From: Rhizobium sp. Root708
GTDB lineage: Bacteria; Pseudomonadota; Alphaproteobacteria; Rhizobiales; Rhizobiaceae
Direction: 5' to 3'
DNA length: 64,000 bases
NCBI RefSeq assembly: GCF_001429725.1
Contig: NZ_LMHV01000041.1
Location: 248,001-312,000, forward strand
A program made the position numbers and the translations under genes. Below the pieces are notes generated by a model. That model was given only the letters and a program-made list of their open reading frames with translations. It did not search any database and was not told the origin of the DNA. This document shows positions 8,942 to 18,751 of the stretch, in pieces (position 1 is the first letter of the stretch; every line of letters starts with the position of its first letter).

Positions 8942-10071
8942 GATCGGCTCCAGAAACATGTGGCGTTGCCGCCGATGAATTCGTCGATCAACGGGCGCTC
9001 GTCGCTTCCCTCACGCGCCAGCAACGCAGCGGAGCGGCGGAGCGCGTAGCTGTCCGGTTGATGGACCGCCAAGCCCTCGAGGAAAGCCAGATAGTGACGC
9101 CCATTGCCCCGGTTTTGCAGGAATCCGAAATCCGTCTTCATGAAATCTTCCTCAGGCCCCGGAATATAGTTTTCCGCAGCATAAGCGTTAACCATGATCG
9201 GGTTCGTCAGACCATTCATCCAAAAGGACAAGATCGCGGCGAAGGATCGCCGACCCCCGGCGTCGCCGACGGTTTCGCGCAGCAGATCGTCGCCGTGCCC
9301 GGCGGCGACTTCCGTCATGACCGTCATGCTGCTCAGCGATTGGCGCATGTACCAGAGCGACCGCGAGCCCCGTCGTGTCTCGAGCGGCAGGCTTCCGTCG
9401 TCCCGGGCTTCGCTGAGAATTACATGGAACCGGTCCATTCCCTTGCGATACAGTGCCTCGTCGCCGATCATGCTGCCCCAGGTCATCAGGACACTGTCGG
9501 CAAGATAACGGTGGTTGTTGAGATCGACATCGCCATCGAATGTCTGGTCGACGCGGCGCACCAACGGATCGATCCAGGCTTCCAGGCGCTTGTTCTCCTC
9601 GGCGGTCAGGTCATCGCGGATGATCGAAAAAGCGACGATGGTCGGCAGCAGCAAGCGCTTGAGCGCATAATAGGCGTCGTGCACTTGTTCGGTCTGCGCG
9701 AAAGCGTCGGCATCGGCCCACTTCAAAAGAAGGGCTTTCAGTGACGCCTCGGCATTCTGATCACCGGCAAGGGCACGGCCCGACAACACCATCGTTGCCC
9801 AGGCATAGGCCGCGCCTGAGCGATCCGTACCGTATCCCTGCGTGCTCGAAAGACCCTTGATGACATCGAGGCGAGCCCAAGCGGGATCCGCGTCGACGGC
9901 CAGGCATGCCTTGCGCGCGTCCGAGGCGGAGTCCTGCGCGAGAAAAGCCTTGCGCGCCGCCACATCAAACAGACCGCGATAGGCCTGGGGTGTCTGCGCC
10001 ACAGCCGATACGGCGCCGGCAAGCAGGAGGGAGCAGGCGCCAACGACGGCAATCAATTGATTTCTGGCCAT
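8938..10071 (-). CDS. algL: AlgL-like alginate lyase family protein (PL5 type)
   Basis: 377 residues, close to the 367 of Pseudomonas AlgL. It has a signal peptide (cleavage near AVA-QT, residue 25) and an (alpha/alpha)-toroid-like helical sequence. The motif NNHRY at residues 185-189 matches the conserved NNHSY of PL5 lyases, and RRGSRSLWYM supplies the expected downstream Arg/Tyr block. PL5 lyases cut mannuronan by beta-elimination in the periplasm and clear stray polymer during export. The start ATG at 10071 overlaps the previous stop by one base (TGATG), after an in-frame upstream extension that lacks a signal. Similarity to AlgL is moderate, so mannuronan cleavage is probable but not certain. 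Confidence 0.75.
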   Translation of the reverse strand: MARNQLIAVVGACSLLLAGAVSAVAQTPQAYRGLFDVAARKAFLAQDSASDARKACLAVDADPAWARLDVIKGLSSTQGYGTDRSGAAYAWATMVLSGRALAGDQNAEASLKALLLKWADADAFAQTEQVHDAYYALKRLLLPTIVAFSIIRDDLTAEENKRLEAWIDPLVRRVDQTFDGDVDLNNHRYLADSVLMTWGSMIGDEALYRKGMDRFHVILSEARDDGSLPLETRRGSRSLWYMRQSLSSMTVMTEVAAGHGDDLLRETVGDAGGRRSFAAILSFWMNGLTNPIMVNAYAAENYIPGPEEDFMKTDFGFLQNRGNGRHYLAFLEGLAVHQPDSYALRRSAALLAREGSDERPLIDEFIGGNATCFWSRS

Positions 10072-13000
10072 CACGTGTCGTCCTTCTTGCCGTGGAACGC
10101 ACCGAACTGGACAGAGCCTCGCTGATCGGTGCACGTCGCGGGACCCTTGCTGTCGAAGAACAGTGGGTCGTCGTGGCCGATCAGGCCGGCCTCACGGAAT
10201 GTGCAGATATCGGCGGGCGGACGCTGCGGGCGGCATGTGGACGAGATTGCAACGTCGGTTTGACTGGCAAGCCGCAACATATGTCCTTCAAAAGGCCGAG
10301 CGTCGCCACCCAGAAGCCTGCCCTGCTGATTGACGAAGCGATTGCCCGCGAGAGTGATCCCGGATACGCCGGCGACCTTGATCCCGTTTCCATTTTCGGA
10401 AATCACGTTGTCGACCGCAGCGAATGTGGTCAGCGGCACATAGGGATCGATCGCAAGATCGCGCTTATGGTCTGTCTGCACGAGCGTGACATTGCTGATG
10501 TAGCCACCGATCGCCTCAAGCTTATTGTTGGTTATCCGGTTGTCATGAATGGCAACGTCCCAACTGTTGCGGACGCGAATGCCGGATCGACCGTTGTCGA
10601 AGAAGGCGTTGTTGAAGGCCAGATTGCAGGCGCTTTCGAAGAAAGTCAGTCCGTCCTGCTTGTTCTCGAAGGCAGTGTTGCCATAGATCAGATTGCCGAC
10701 GCTGGAGCGGTCAAGCATCAGGCCGGAGCCGTTGTTGTGAAACGCGACGTTGCCGACTTTCCAACTGTCGTCGACGTTCCGCGAGATGATGATGCCGTGC
10801 TTTATGATCGTGTCATGCGCGGTGTTCAGCGCGATCAGCAGACGGCGCGAGCGGTCGTGCGGGTCGATGGCGTAAAGAACGTTGTCGTCGTATTCATTGC
10901 CGACAAGCGAAATGTCATCCGCCTCGTAGGAATAGAAGCCGTATTCAAAGTTGTGAAAATAGTTGTCGACCACGATGCCCGTTGGCCGGCGGGTATCGTC
11001 CTTTGTCTCGCTTGCCCATTTCGGTCCGGCCGAAAACGACAGGCCGAACGACTTCGGAGCCGCGTATCCAAGGGAGTCCAGGATCGAACCGCCGATGTAG
11101 GTTTCGGAATTGCTCCACGCGACGATGAAGGGGCGAAAAATGGTTCGCTTGTCCTTGTCGGAATGGCGAGGCTGCTGCCGTTCCTCGTCCCATGACGTGA
11201 CTGTCGTGTCCTGAATGTACAGCTTCCCGGCAACGATCACGAACGCGCCTGCCGTGGCGGAGAGGCGATATGTCGAAGCTTCCTCGCCCGACAGGATGAG
11301 CGACGCGCCTTCACCTACAAGTATGGGGGCCCGAAGGGTGATGGTGTCGCCTTGCCGTTCGACGAGGCGCATGCCGCTGACGCTGTCCAGTTGATCGGCA
11401 AGACTGCCGAGCGTGTAGACGCCGCTCTGAACCACGATGATGCGCGGGAAGAGCATACCTTGCGCACGCGCGGCGTAGGAAAGGCTCGTCGAACCGTCCT
11501 GAATATCCTCGACGAACTTTCCAAGATATGGGCTCAGATTCCCAAGCGTCAGGGCGACATGTCCTGGCACCGGCAATGGAAGCATCGCCCGAATTGTGCT
11601 CGCACCTTTGGAAAGGTCGGGATAGCCGTATTCCGCAAAGTCACCGGCCCCGGACGACCCTTTCCGAAGCTGCATCCGCCCATCGGAAAGCAGGGCAGCG
11701 GGGGTTGCAGCGGAAGATCCTGTGGCATTGGCGGAGGCCTTCTGAACCCAGTCCTTGAAATCGGACGGCTGGCCCTTGCCGGAACCAAATCCAAGGCGAT
11801 CGAGCTGGCGCAATTGCGCTTCGGCGATCGCACGGAAGGTCCGCACCCGCAGCATCGTGTCTTCTATCTTTGCGACCGCTAGAACCGCCTGCTTCATGTA
11901 ATTCGGGTCTGCCGAGGCCGCGATCATGACGTCGGCCACGAGCCCTTCGTCCGCAGCCGCCTTGCTGGCCTGGAAATAGGCGACAGCGCTTGGAGCATCG
12001 TCTGACAGCACCGCCCGGCTGGCAATTCGCCCGACGGCCTTCGCCTTCAGTTTCTCGTCGGAAATCTTCTCCGCCATCTGCTTGGCGCGATCGATTTGTC
12101 CGGCCTTGGAGAAATAATCAACGATATCGAGGAGGCGCTGATCCCGTTCATGGGAATCGTCAATCTTGCCGACATAGGCAACGACTTGGTCGACAACCTT
12201 GCCTTCCCCACCAGCCTTGCCGGAGATTTCCTTCGCAACGCGCAACAGGGCCTCGACCCTGTATTGCGGTTCCGCGATCGACGATGCCAACCCGAGCGCA
12301 TCATCGACCTGCCCGCTGCGCGCCCAAGCCCGGGCGATCTCGGACTGGACGCGCCCCTTATCCTCGACATCACCTATGCGCTCCGCGATCTTGACTGCCT
12401 CGTCGACATCGCCGGATTTCGCCTTCGCCCGTCCGATACCTGATAACGCCTGCTCCTGATCCTTCACCAAAGCGATCCTTGGCAGGAGAGCCTCGGCTTC
12501 CTTGAGATCTCCCGCATCCGCGAAGGCCTTTGCGAGATTGCCCAATGCGTTGGACGCATCGCGGTGCCCGCCGAGTTCGTCAGCAAGACCACGCGCCTCG
12601 TCCAGCAATTTGAGATCGGTGGAACTGCGCAAGGCCGAGACCAATGCGGCCTGTTTTTCATCGCCATTCAAGTTCTTGGTCATGGAAAGCGCGCGCTGGT
12701 ATTGCTCCTTCGCCATCGCCGAAAGGCCACGATCGTTCAGCTCCGACGCCAAGGTGAAATCGATCTCGACGAGCCCCGGTCCCGCTTCCATGTTTGCGGT
12801 CATCGCCGTGGCGTCGACCAGCCGGTTGGCATCGATGCGATCCTTCACGATGCGCACGATCAGGTCTTCCTGGTCGCTCCGATCGGCAAGGCTGGTCGCG
12901 AAGATCGGCAAGAGATTGACTGCATTGGCTTTCAAGGCCGCAGTCAGGACTTCATTCACCGCATCCGCCCGCTTTTCGGCCGCCTCCGGGTCGATCGCCA

Positions 13001-13811
13001 GCGCCCAGAGCAACGCGGCCTCAAGCTTTCCGCCCTTCAACGACGACTTGACGGCGGCAAGGATGGCGCCGGCATCGGCTTCCTTGACCTTCTTGCCTCC
13101 GATCGTCTCCTTGTCCAGCAGACGCAGAGCCACATCGTAGCGAGCGTAGCCCCGCATCCGCGCCGGCCACATGCCGGCGATCGTCCGGTTGACGATCGTG
13201 GAGCCGATCTGCGGTTCCACGGAGGCGGCGACTTGCGCAATGTTGTTGAGCGCCGCGTTCTTCTCGTCGAGATCCGAAATCTGCGTGCTTGCATTGATGG
13301 CGCGCTGGAGAAGACCGGCGGCGGCATCGTGGTCACCGGCGAGCTGGCGTGCATAGCTGGACAGGGCAGAAACCTTGAGACTGGGAGTCGTCAGGCTTTC
13401 GGTCAGTTCCTCTACGCTCGTGCGCAATGCCACGCGCGCATCGGGATCGTCCATCTTGCTCTCGAGCTGCGACAGCGACGCGCTCAAGGCCCCGCTCGTC
13501 AGAGTGTCACCGTTGATTCCGTCATCCTGCAGCTCTGACAGCGCGGCTTTCGCTTCGGGTGAACCATCAGCGGCCAGCGCAGACAGAGACATCCAATGTT
13601 CGTGCCCGTCATTATAGGCAGCAAGTCGCTCGTCCATCGTCTTCGACCGGTCGGCCTGGAGAACCGACTGCCTGATGTCGTCCGCCAGGGCCGGCACATC
13701 GGCCCCAGCGGCGAATGCCGGGCTCTCCAGTTGGCCCATCGACAACAGCGCCCCGGCCGCCCAAACGAGCATGATTCTGCCAAAACCCCATTGTTTGCAG
13801 ATCTGACGCAT
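10071..13811 (-). CDS. algG: Helical-repeat protein fused to AlgG-like mannuronan C5-epimerase
   Basis: 1246 residues in three parts: a signal peptide (cleavage near FAA-GA, residue 36), about 600 residues of TPR-like helical repeats (for example ALGNLAKAFADAGDLKEAEAL), and from about 690 a right-handed beta-helix like AlgG. The epimerase catalytic motif DPHD is intact at residues 983-986, followed by KHGIIISR and NSWDVAIHDNRITNN, as in AlgG. AlgG converts mannuronate to guluronate in the polymer in the periplasm. Pseudomonas AlgG is about 540 residues and its TPR partner AlgK is separate; here a repeat domain is fused in front. GAGG lies 8 bases before the ATG. It lies 69 bases after the alg44-like gene. 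Confidence 0.87.
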   Translation of the reverse strand: MRQICKQWGFGRIMLVWAAGALLSMGQLESPAFAAGADVPALADDIRQSVLQADRSKTMDERLAAYNDGHEHWMSLSALAADGSPEAKAALSELQDDGINGDTLTSGALSASLSQLESKMDDPDARVALRTSVEELTESLTTPSLKVSALSSYARQLAGDHDAAAGLLQRAINASTQISDLDEKNAALNNIAQVAASVEPQIGSTIVNRTIAGMWPARMRGYARYDVALRLLDKETIGGKKVKEADAGAILAAVKSSLKGGKLEAALLWALAIDPEAAEKRADAVNEVLTAALKANAVNLLPIFATSLADRSDQEDLIVRIVKDRIDANRLVDATAMTANMEAGPGLVEIDFTLASELNDRGLSAMAKEQYQRALSMTKNLNGDEKQAALVSALRSSTDLKLLDEARGLADELGGHRDASNALGNLAKAFADAGDLKEAEALLPRIALVKDQEQALSGIGRAKAKSGDVDEAVKIAERIGDVEDKGRVQSEIARAWARSGQVDDALGLASSIAEPQYRVEALLRVAKEISGKAGGEGKVVDQVVAYVGKIDDSHERDQRLLDIVDYFSKAGQIDRAKQMAEKISDEKLKAKAVGRIASRAVLSDDAPSAVAYFQASKAAADEGLVADVMIAASADPNYMKQAVLAVAKIEDTMLRVRTFRAIAEAQLRQLDRLGFGSGKGQPSDFKDWVQKASANATGSSAATPAALLSDGRMQLRKGSSGAGDFAEYGYPDLSKGASTIRAMLPLPVPGHVALTLGNLSPYLGKFVEDIQDGSTSLSYAARAQGMLFPRIIVVQSGVYTLGSLADQLDSVSGMRLVERQGDTITLRAPILVGEGASLILSGEEASTYRLSATAGAFVIVAGKLYIQDTTVTSWDEERQQPRHSDKDKRTIFRPFIVAWSNSETYIGGSILDSLGYAAPKSFGLSFSAGPKWASETKDDTRRPTGIVVDNYFHNFEYGFYSYEADDISLVGNEYDDNVLYAIDPHDRSRRLLIALNTAHDTIIKHGIIISRNVDDSWKVGNVAFHNNGSGLMLDRSSVGNLIYGNTAFENKQDGLTFFESACNLAFNNAFFDNGRSGIRVRNSWDVAIHDNRITNNKLEAIGGYISNVTLVQTDHKRDLAIDPYVPLTTFAAVDNVISENGNGIKVAGVSGITLAGNRFVNQQGRLLGGDARPFEGHMLRLASQTDVAISSTCRPQRPPADICTFREAGLIGHDDPLFFDSKGPATCTDQRGSVQFGAFHGKKDDT

Positions 13812-13880
13812 TTACCTGCCCTCGCTATTCCCTGGATATCGCCCTCACTCCGAACCGCCCCTCATGACCGGGGCGCCTTG

Positions 13881-15017
13881 CTATCCCTCCGAGCCAGGTC
13901 GCGTCCGGTTCTCCGCCGGTGCGGATGTCACGATACGCTTAGGATCGACAGAGGGGCTCGCCCCCGTCCACGGTGCTTGGACGAACCGGACGGTGACCGG
14001 CGCTCCCACGATGGCGTTGAGATCCGCGCCATCGACATCGATATTGACCGGAAACTTTCGGCCGGACGCCAGGTCGGCACCGGAGATCTTCGGCAACTCT
14101 CTGATCTGTGCATCCGACAGCCGGCCGCCTTGCGGCAGGTCGACGACCACGTCAGCACCTTTGTAGAGCCGCAGCGCCTGGCCGTAATCCACCATTGCCA
14201 CCACATGGGGCTTGGCATCGTGCATGCTGAGAGACAACAGCGATTGACCCGCGCGGACCTGCGTATCGACATCGGCTTGCGCTTCTTGAACCACGCAGTC
14301 ACAACGCGAGAATACCGTTACGCTTCGGCCGTTCGCACTTGGCAGGATCGTCGCAACAGGATCGCCGGCTTTGACAGCGCCACTCTTGACGATGTTCGTC
14401 AGCATCCCGTCGGTCGGTGCGACCACCGCCGAGGCGTCGATCGCGACCAGTGATTCCTCCGCGCGGAACGTCCAGAGTTTCTGGTAGAGCGACGCGCCCA
14501 GGAACACCAGCAGTGCCACCCCAGCAGCTGCCGTCGCCACGATGCGCAGCGACTGAACGACGGTCGCTTTCACTTTTTCGGCGGGTGCTTTTGCCGGCGG
14601 CGCCGCGTCCTTCTTGCGTGCCTTGGTGTCGATCATGCGGCTGGAAAAATCGAGGACTTCGTTGGCGGCGACAAGGTCGCCCGTCAGATAGCAATCCCTG
14701 ACATATCGAAAGAAGCGAAGATTGCTCTCGGTCGGAGAAACATACTGCAGACCCGTCCGCCCCTTGTTTGCATCGCTGTAGCGGATCTGCGCGTTGACCT
14801 TCATGGAAATGACAATGTCGCCGAACGGAAACTCCAGCTCGATTGGAAATGTCTCGAACTGAGGAAAAACAGTGCGCCCGGTGGCCACGCCAACACCACC
14901 GACAGACCAATCGAGGCAGCTGTAGCGATAGCCATCAATGATGCACTTCAACGGCAGCTTATAGCGCTGATGCTGGCGTTGGGTGTCCGCTTCGAAACTG
15001 ACGACATTGATACTCAT
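13881..15017 (-). CDS. alg44: Alg44-like PilZ and HlyD-type co-polymerase
   Basis: 378 residues. The N-terminus is a PilZ domain with both c-di-GMP binding motifs: R14xxxR18 (RQHQR) and D36xSxxG41 (DWSVGG). One membrane helix near 160-180 is followed by a periplasmic barrel-sandwich/HlyD-like region (AVVAPTDGMLTNIVKSGAVKAGD). This is the architecture of Alg44, which binds c-di-GMP in the cytoplasm and switches on the partner synthase Alg8. GAGGGG precedes the ATG at 15017, and the gene is 9 bases from the alg8-like stop, so the pair is co-translated. Polymer output is therefore probably controlled post-translationally by c-di-GMP. Confidence 0.88.
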   Translation of the reverse strand: MSINVVSFEADTQRQHQRYKLPLKCIIDGYRYSCLDWSVGGVGVATGRTVFPQFETFPIELEFPFGDIVISMKVNAQIRYSDANKGRTGLQYVSPTESNLRFFRYVRDCYLTGDLVAANEVLDFSSRMIDTKARKKDAAPPAKAPAEKVKATVVQSLRIVATAAAGVALLVFLGASLYQKLWTFRAEESLVAIDASAVVAPTDGMLTNIVKSGAVKAGDPVATILPSANGRSVTVFSRCDCVVQEAQADVDTQVRAGQSLLSLSMHDAKPHVVAMVDYGQALRLYKGADVVVDLPQGGRLSDAQIRELPKISGADLASGRKFPVNIDVDGADLNAIVGAPVTVRFVQAPWTGASPSVDPKRIVTSAPAENRTRPGSEG

Positions 15018-15026
15018 GGGAACCCC

Positions 15027-16685
15027 TCACTTTAACATGTTCGACTCGTAGACCAGGGAAAACGTCCTTGCCTCCGGGATGGGCAGCTGGCCCAGGAGCA
15101 AAGCAACAAATGTGATGAAGCAGAGAAGCGAACCGACATGCAGCGTGCTTGATGCAAACTCTCGCGAAAACATCTGCAGGCGACTTCTGTTGTCTGCCAA
15201 TGTCGTCTTCTGACGGGTCCATCTCTGCTTGTTGAGATGGAAGAAGATGTAGGTCTTCACCAACGAGCCGTAGACCTGATTGAAATAGATGAAGAACGGA
15301 TAGAAGGCCGAGACGCGCGGTCGCGAATTCAGGAGCAGCAGCGTCTGCAGATAGCGCGTGACCAGGATCCAGAGCAGGTAGACGAGGAACGCCGTCGGCG
15401 TTTCGAAGATGCCGACCAAGAGCACCATCGCGACGCCCGCTAGCGAGGTCCACATCGATATCCTCTGATCGAGAATGGTCCACCATGTAAACCAGCCGAT
15501 CCTTGTCGGACCGAGTGCCAAGGCACGGCGGTTGGTACGCAACATGTTTCCGAACCAACGGACCATCAATTGCGTCGCGGCCGGCAGAAACCGGGTCGAT
15601 GGTGGTTCCTCGACGGTCGCCACGACCACGTCGGGTACGTAGAGCATGCGGTAGCCGTTGCGGAGCAGCCAGAACCAGCTGGACTTGTCATCGCCCGTCA
15701 GGAACTTCAGCCTGCCGAACCGCCAATGATCGAGGTAGTCGGCTTCGACCTGCTGTACGAAATCCGGATCGCAAACGATCGAGGCGCGGAACATCGACAT
15801 CCGTCCGGTCAACGTCAGCACCTTGCGAGACAAGCCATTCGACGACATCAGGATGTGGCGCTGCGCGAAACGCAGGCTGTACCAGATGTGAAATTTCGCA
15901 TCGCCATGGACGAGCGACCGCTCATCGGTCGTCAACGCTCCAACTTTGGCGTCGGTGCGGAAGAAGCCTGCGCACTTGCTGACGAGATCGACAGGAATGA
16001 TGGAATCGCCGTCGATGACCGCGACCATATCGTCGGGCTTCGGATCCTGATGCGAGATCGCACGGAATCCATAGGCGAGCGCGTCGCGCTTGCCACTGCC
16101 TTCGATACGCGTGATAACCAGACGAACGCCCGATGCCTGACCGCAAATCAATCGGTGCAACTGCCGGATCAATCGCTGGTCGGCCATTTCCACGATCGAG
16201 GCGACAACAGTCGCTCCACCTGAAGCCTGCTTCGCCGCGTCGAAGACGGCCCGATAGACCTGGGCGGTCGTGTCGCCGTCAATTCTAAAACTCGTCACGA
16301 GAAAGTAGACATGCGGGTCACCGCCTATGCTGCGGCGGGCACGAAGCGCCGCATCAGCTTTGGCACGCATCCGCGGGAAAACGATGAAGCGGTAAATATT
16401 GGAGCGGAGGAAATGGAGAAGGCCCCAGCCGTAGCGCCAGACCGCGAGAAATCCGAGGCCAACAAGCGCACCGGAGTGGCTCCTCCAGAGATCCTCTGCC
16501 GGGACGATCCACGCCACGAACACCACAAGCGCAGCGTACAGCAGATGAGCCTCAAGCGTCTCACTCCAGGAAACGAGCGACGCGCCGGCAACCGAACGCC
16601 GATCACTGCCGTCGGTCGCGTCCTGCGCAACCGGGGTAGCTATAACGCCACCTCCGCCATCATCGTATTTCGCATGCTCAAGCAT
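15027..16685 (-). CDS. alg8: Alg8-like GT2 polymannuronate synthase
   Basis: 552 residues, membrane-bound GT2 family. Two membrane helices lie near 47-95, then a cytoplasmic glycosyltransferase domain with the donor-binding DGD at 225-227 and the acceptor/base motif TGDDKS at 330-335, then several C-terminal helices. The TGDDKS block and the spacing match Alg8, which polymerises GDP-mannuronate in the inner membrane. QLMVRW supplies the QxxRW-like acceptor motif. Chitin, hyaluronan and cellulose synthases share the fold, but the flanking AlgD, Alg44 and AlgG types make mannuronan the best call. The start ATG at 16685 has AGGGG close upstream. Confidence 0.87.
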   Translation of the reverse strand: MLEHAKYDDGGGGVIATPVAQDATDGSDRRSVAGASLVSWSETLEAHLLYAALVVFVAWIVPAEDLWRSHSGALVGLGFLAVWRYGWGLLHFLRSNIYRFIVFPRMRAKADAALRARRSIGGDPHVYFLVTSFRIDGDTTAQVYRAVFDAAKQASGGATVVASIVEMADQRLIRQLHRLICGQASGVRLVITRIEGSGKRDALAYGFRAISHQDPKPDDMVAVIDGDSIIPVDLVSKCAGFFRTDAKVGALTTDERSLVHGDAKFHIWYSLRFAQRHILMSSNGLSRKVLTLTGRMSMFRASIVCDPDFVQQVEADYLDHWRFGRLKFLTGDDKSSWFWLLRNGYRMLYVPDVVVATVEEPPSTRFLPAATQLMVRWFGNMLRTNRRALALGPTRIGWFTWWTILDQRISMWTSLAGVAMVLLVGIFETPTAFLVYLLWILVTRYLQTLLLLNSRPRVSAFYPFFIYFNQVYGSLVKTYIFFHLNKQRWTRQKTTLADNRSRLQMFSREFASSTLHVGSLLCFITFVALLLGQLPIPEARTFSLVYESNMLK

Positions 16686-16788
16686 ATGCCCCTGCCATCA
16701 CACATCACGGGTTCTGCGGGCCGTCATGGCCCACTTTTTATGCTGTAAACCAGAGCTTACGGCCTCGTGCCGATGGCCCGGACCTGCG

Positions 16789-18186
16789 CTACCAGCACAG
16801 GCCGTGGTAGATTACGTTCCTGTTCTGCGGTGTTTCGATGCGCGTCAGATCGATGACAACAAGCGGTTTCTTTGCCGTCTCGATCGCCTCCTTGAGGCCC
16901 GGATATTTGTTGCCGATAACCACGACCGAAGACGCCGCCAGAACGTCCTCGATGCTGCCACGCAGCAAGGGCGCGACATGCTTTAGGAAATTGCGGCCTT
17001 CGCTCGGAGTCCTTGCAACATTCGGGTCGTAGACAGCGATCTCTTTGCCCTTGCCGAGGAAGCGTTCGACCAGTTCCAGCAAGGGGCTTTCCCTGAGATC
17101 GTCGGTGTCGGACTTGAACGTGATGCCGACGAAACCGATCCTCTCCTGGTGCGCCGTATCGATGAGCGACCGCGCATGCTCGATCTGTCCGGCATTGGCG
17201 ATGCGGGCGGCATCCAGTACCGGGGTCGGCACGTTCAATATCCGGCCGAGCGCCGTCAACGCGCGAAGATCCTTCGGAAGGCAGGAACCACCATAGGCAA
17301 AACCCGGCTTCATGTAGGCGCGGGATATGTTGAGGCGGGTATCTGAACAAAGCACATCCATGACGACATGGCTGTCGATGCTCTTTGCCTTGCAAAGGTT
17401 GCCGATCTCGTTCGAGAAGCTGATCTTCACGGCATGCCAGCAGTTGTTGGCATATTTCACGATTTCCGCGCAGCGCATTGCCACGACATGCGGTGTCACG
17501 GGAATGTGGCTGACAAGTGCTTTCAGCGCTTCGATCGACCGGCTGTCGCCGTCATACTGGCCGAACACGATCGCACCGGGACGATAGTAATCGGCGATTG
17601 CCGTGCCTTCGCGAAGGAATTCGGGATAGTAGGCGACACCGAAATCGCGGCCAGCGGTCTTCCCCGAAACGCGTTCCAAGGTCGGCACGACCAGCTCTTC
17701 CATGGTTCCCGGCAGGATCGTGGATCTCATCACCACGACATGAAACGCCGACTTGTGTTTCAGCGCCTTGCCTATGTCCTCGCAGACCTGGCGTACATAA
17801 TCGGTGTTCAACGTTCCGTCTGGAAGACTTGGCGTTCCAACACAGCATAGGGAGATGTCCGTATTGCTGATGGCGTCTGCCACGGACTGCGTTGCGGAAA
17901 GCAGATCGATGTGATGACCGTGATCCAGGAGCTCTGCGAGGCCTGGTTCAACGATCGGCGCCTGGCCCTTGGCCAAACGCTCGACTTTAAACTGATCGGG
18001 ATCGACTGCAACGACTTGGAACCCGTCATTGCTCAAGCAAGCAGCCGAAACACACCCCACATAACCGGCACCAAAAATGCTGATACGCGAATTGCTAACG
18101 TCAGGCGCTACCGCGGGATAAAAATTGTCCAGTACCGCCGCCTTCGAATTCTGCGAAAGACTGGCGGGATTCAACTCAATTTCCAT
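16789..18186 (-). CDS. algD: GDP-mannose 6-dehydrogenase (AlgD type)
   Basis: 465 residues from the ATG at 18186, which has GAGG 8-9 bases upstream (an in-frame ATG at 18216 lacks one). Rossmann motif GAGYVG is at 39-44. The catalytic cysteine is C302 in GGSCLPKD, preceded by AYMKPGF, the form typical of GDP-mannose dehydrogenases; Pseudomonas AlgD has Cys268, an offset that fits the 34-residue N-terminal extension here. The enzyme oxidises GDP-mannose to GDP-mannuronate with two NAD, the committed step for alginate. It is the first gene of the minus-strand operon, 103 bases upstream of alg8. A UDP-glucose dehydrogenase is the alternative and is less likely given the neighbours. Confidence 0.85.
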   Translation of the reverse strand: MEIELNPASLSQNSKAAVLDNFYPAVAPDVSNSRISIFGAGYVGCVSAACLSNDGFQVVAVDPDQFKVERLAKGQAPIVEPGLAELLDHGHHIDLLSATQSVADAISNTDISLCCVGTPSLPDGTLNTDYVRQVCEDIGKALKHKSAFHVVVMRSTILPGTMEELVVPTLERVSGKTAGRDFGVAYYPEFLREGTAIADYYRPGAIVFGQYDGDSRSIEALKALVSHIPVTPHVVAMRCAEIVKYANNCWHAVKISFSNEIGNLCKAKSIDSHVVMDVLCSDTRLNISRAYMKPGFAYGGSCLPKDLRALTALGRILNVPTPVLDAARIANAGQIEHARSLIDTAHQERIGFVGITFKSDTDDLRESPLLELVERFLGKGKEIAVYDPNVARTPSEGRNFLKHVAPLLRGSIEDVLAASSVVVIGNKYPGLKEAIETAKKPLVVIDLTRIETPQNRNVIYHGLCW

Positions 18187-18751
18187 AATAGACCTCGTCT
18201 GCGCACAGATTAACACTCCGGCGCACTACACGCGCCAGTTCAACTGCCTGCGGTCTAAGGAGTCCCCACTAGGTGATATTTTCGGACGTCTTTTTTGTTA
18301 TGAATTGATGCTAAGCGCAAAAATTTATGTATGCAATAGTCAAAAATTAACCATTACTAATATAGAATGGCGGCGTTGCAATAGAGCGACAACTCTACGG
18401 AAAATCAAACACTTAAGACCCTATTTCGGCACTCTCGACGACCTTTGCACCGGGTTTTCGGCAATCAAGCTCGCTCTGTTCACACTACCCGTTGGCAGCT
18501 TTTGCCTGCCCTACGCAGCGTTAGTCGCCGAATTTTCGCCGCATCCTATACCGACATGCATTTGAAATTTAAGTGCTTTTCGTCCTCGAGCAGGGTGGCT
18601 TTCTGACCTTAGCGGTCCCTCTTGACAACTGCTTTCAGGAGCTTTCGGGGCTATCCCGCTCTTTGGAAGTAAAGGCGTTCATTAAAATGTATTAGAAGGC
18701 CGTCAGTACATCCTTCAATTTGCGGTAGAACCTTCTTTAGCGGGATTTTAC
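18187..18751. other. AT-rich intergenic region upstream of the alginate-type operon
   Basis: 565 bases with no convincing gene, clearly more AT-rich than the flanks (for example 18290-18360). It must hold the minus-strand promoter of algD and the end of the GT2 gene at 18752. No operator, sigma-54 or riboswitch signature was recognised with confidence. Confidence 0.5.

Noticed and set aside
9906..11195. Open frame of 429 codons on the plus strand
   Set aside because: Antisense to the AlgG-like beta-helix with DPHD; no known domain and no ribosome site.
16789..18186. UDP-glucose 6-dehydrogenase as alternative for AlgD
   Set aside because: The AYMKPGF block before GGSCLPKD and the adjacent Alg8, Alg44 and AlgG types favour GDP-mannose dehydrogenase. 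The alternative cannot be fully excluded without alignment.
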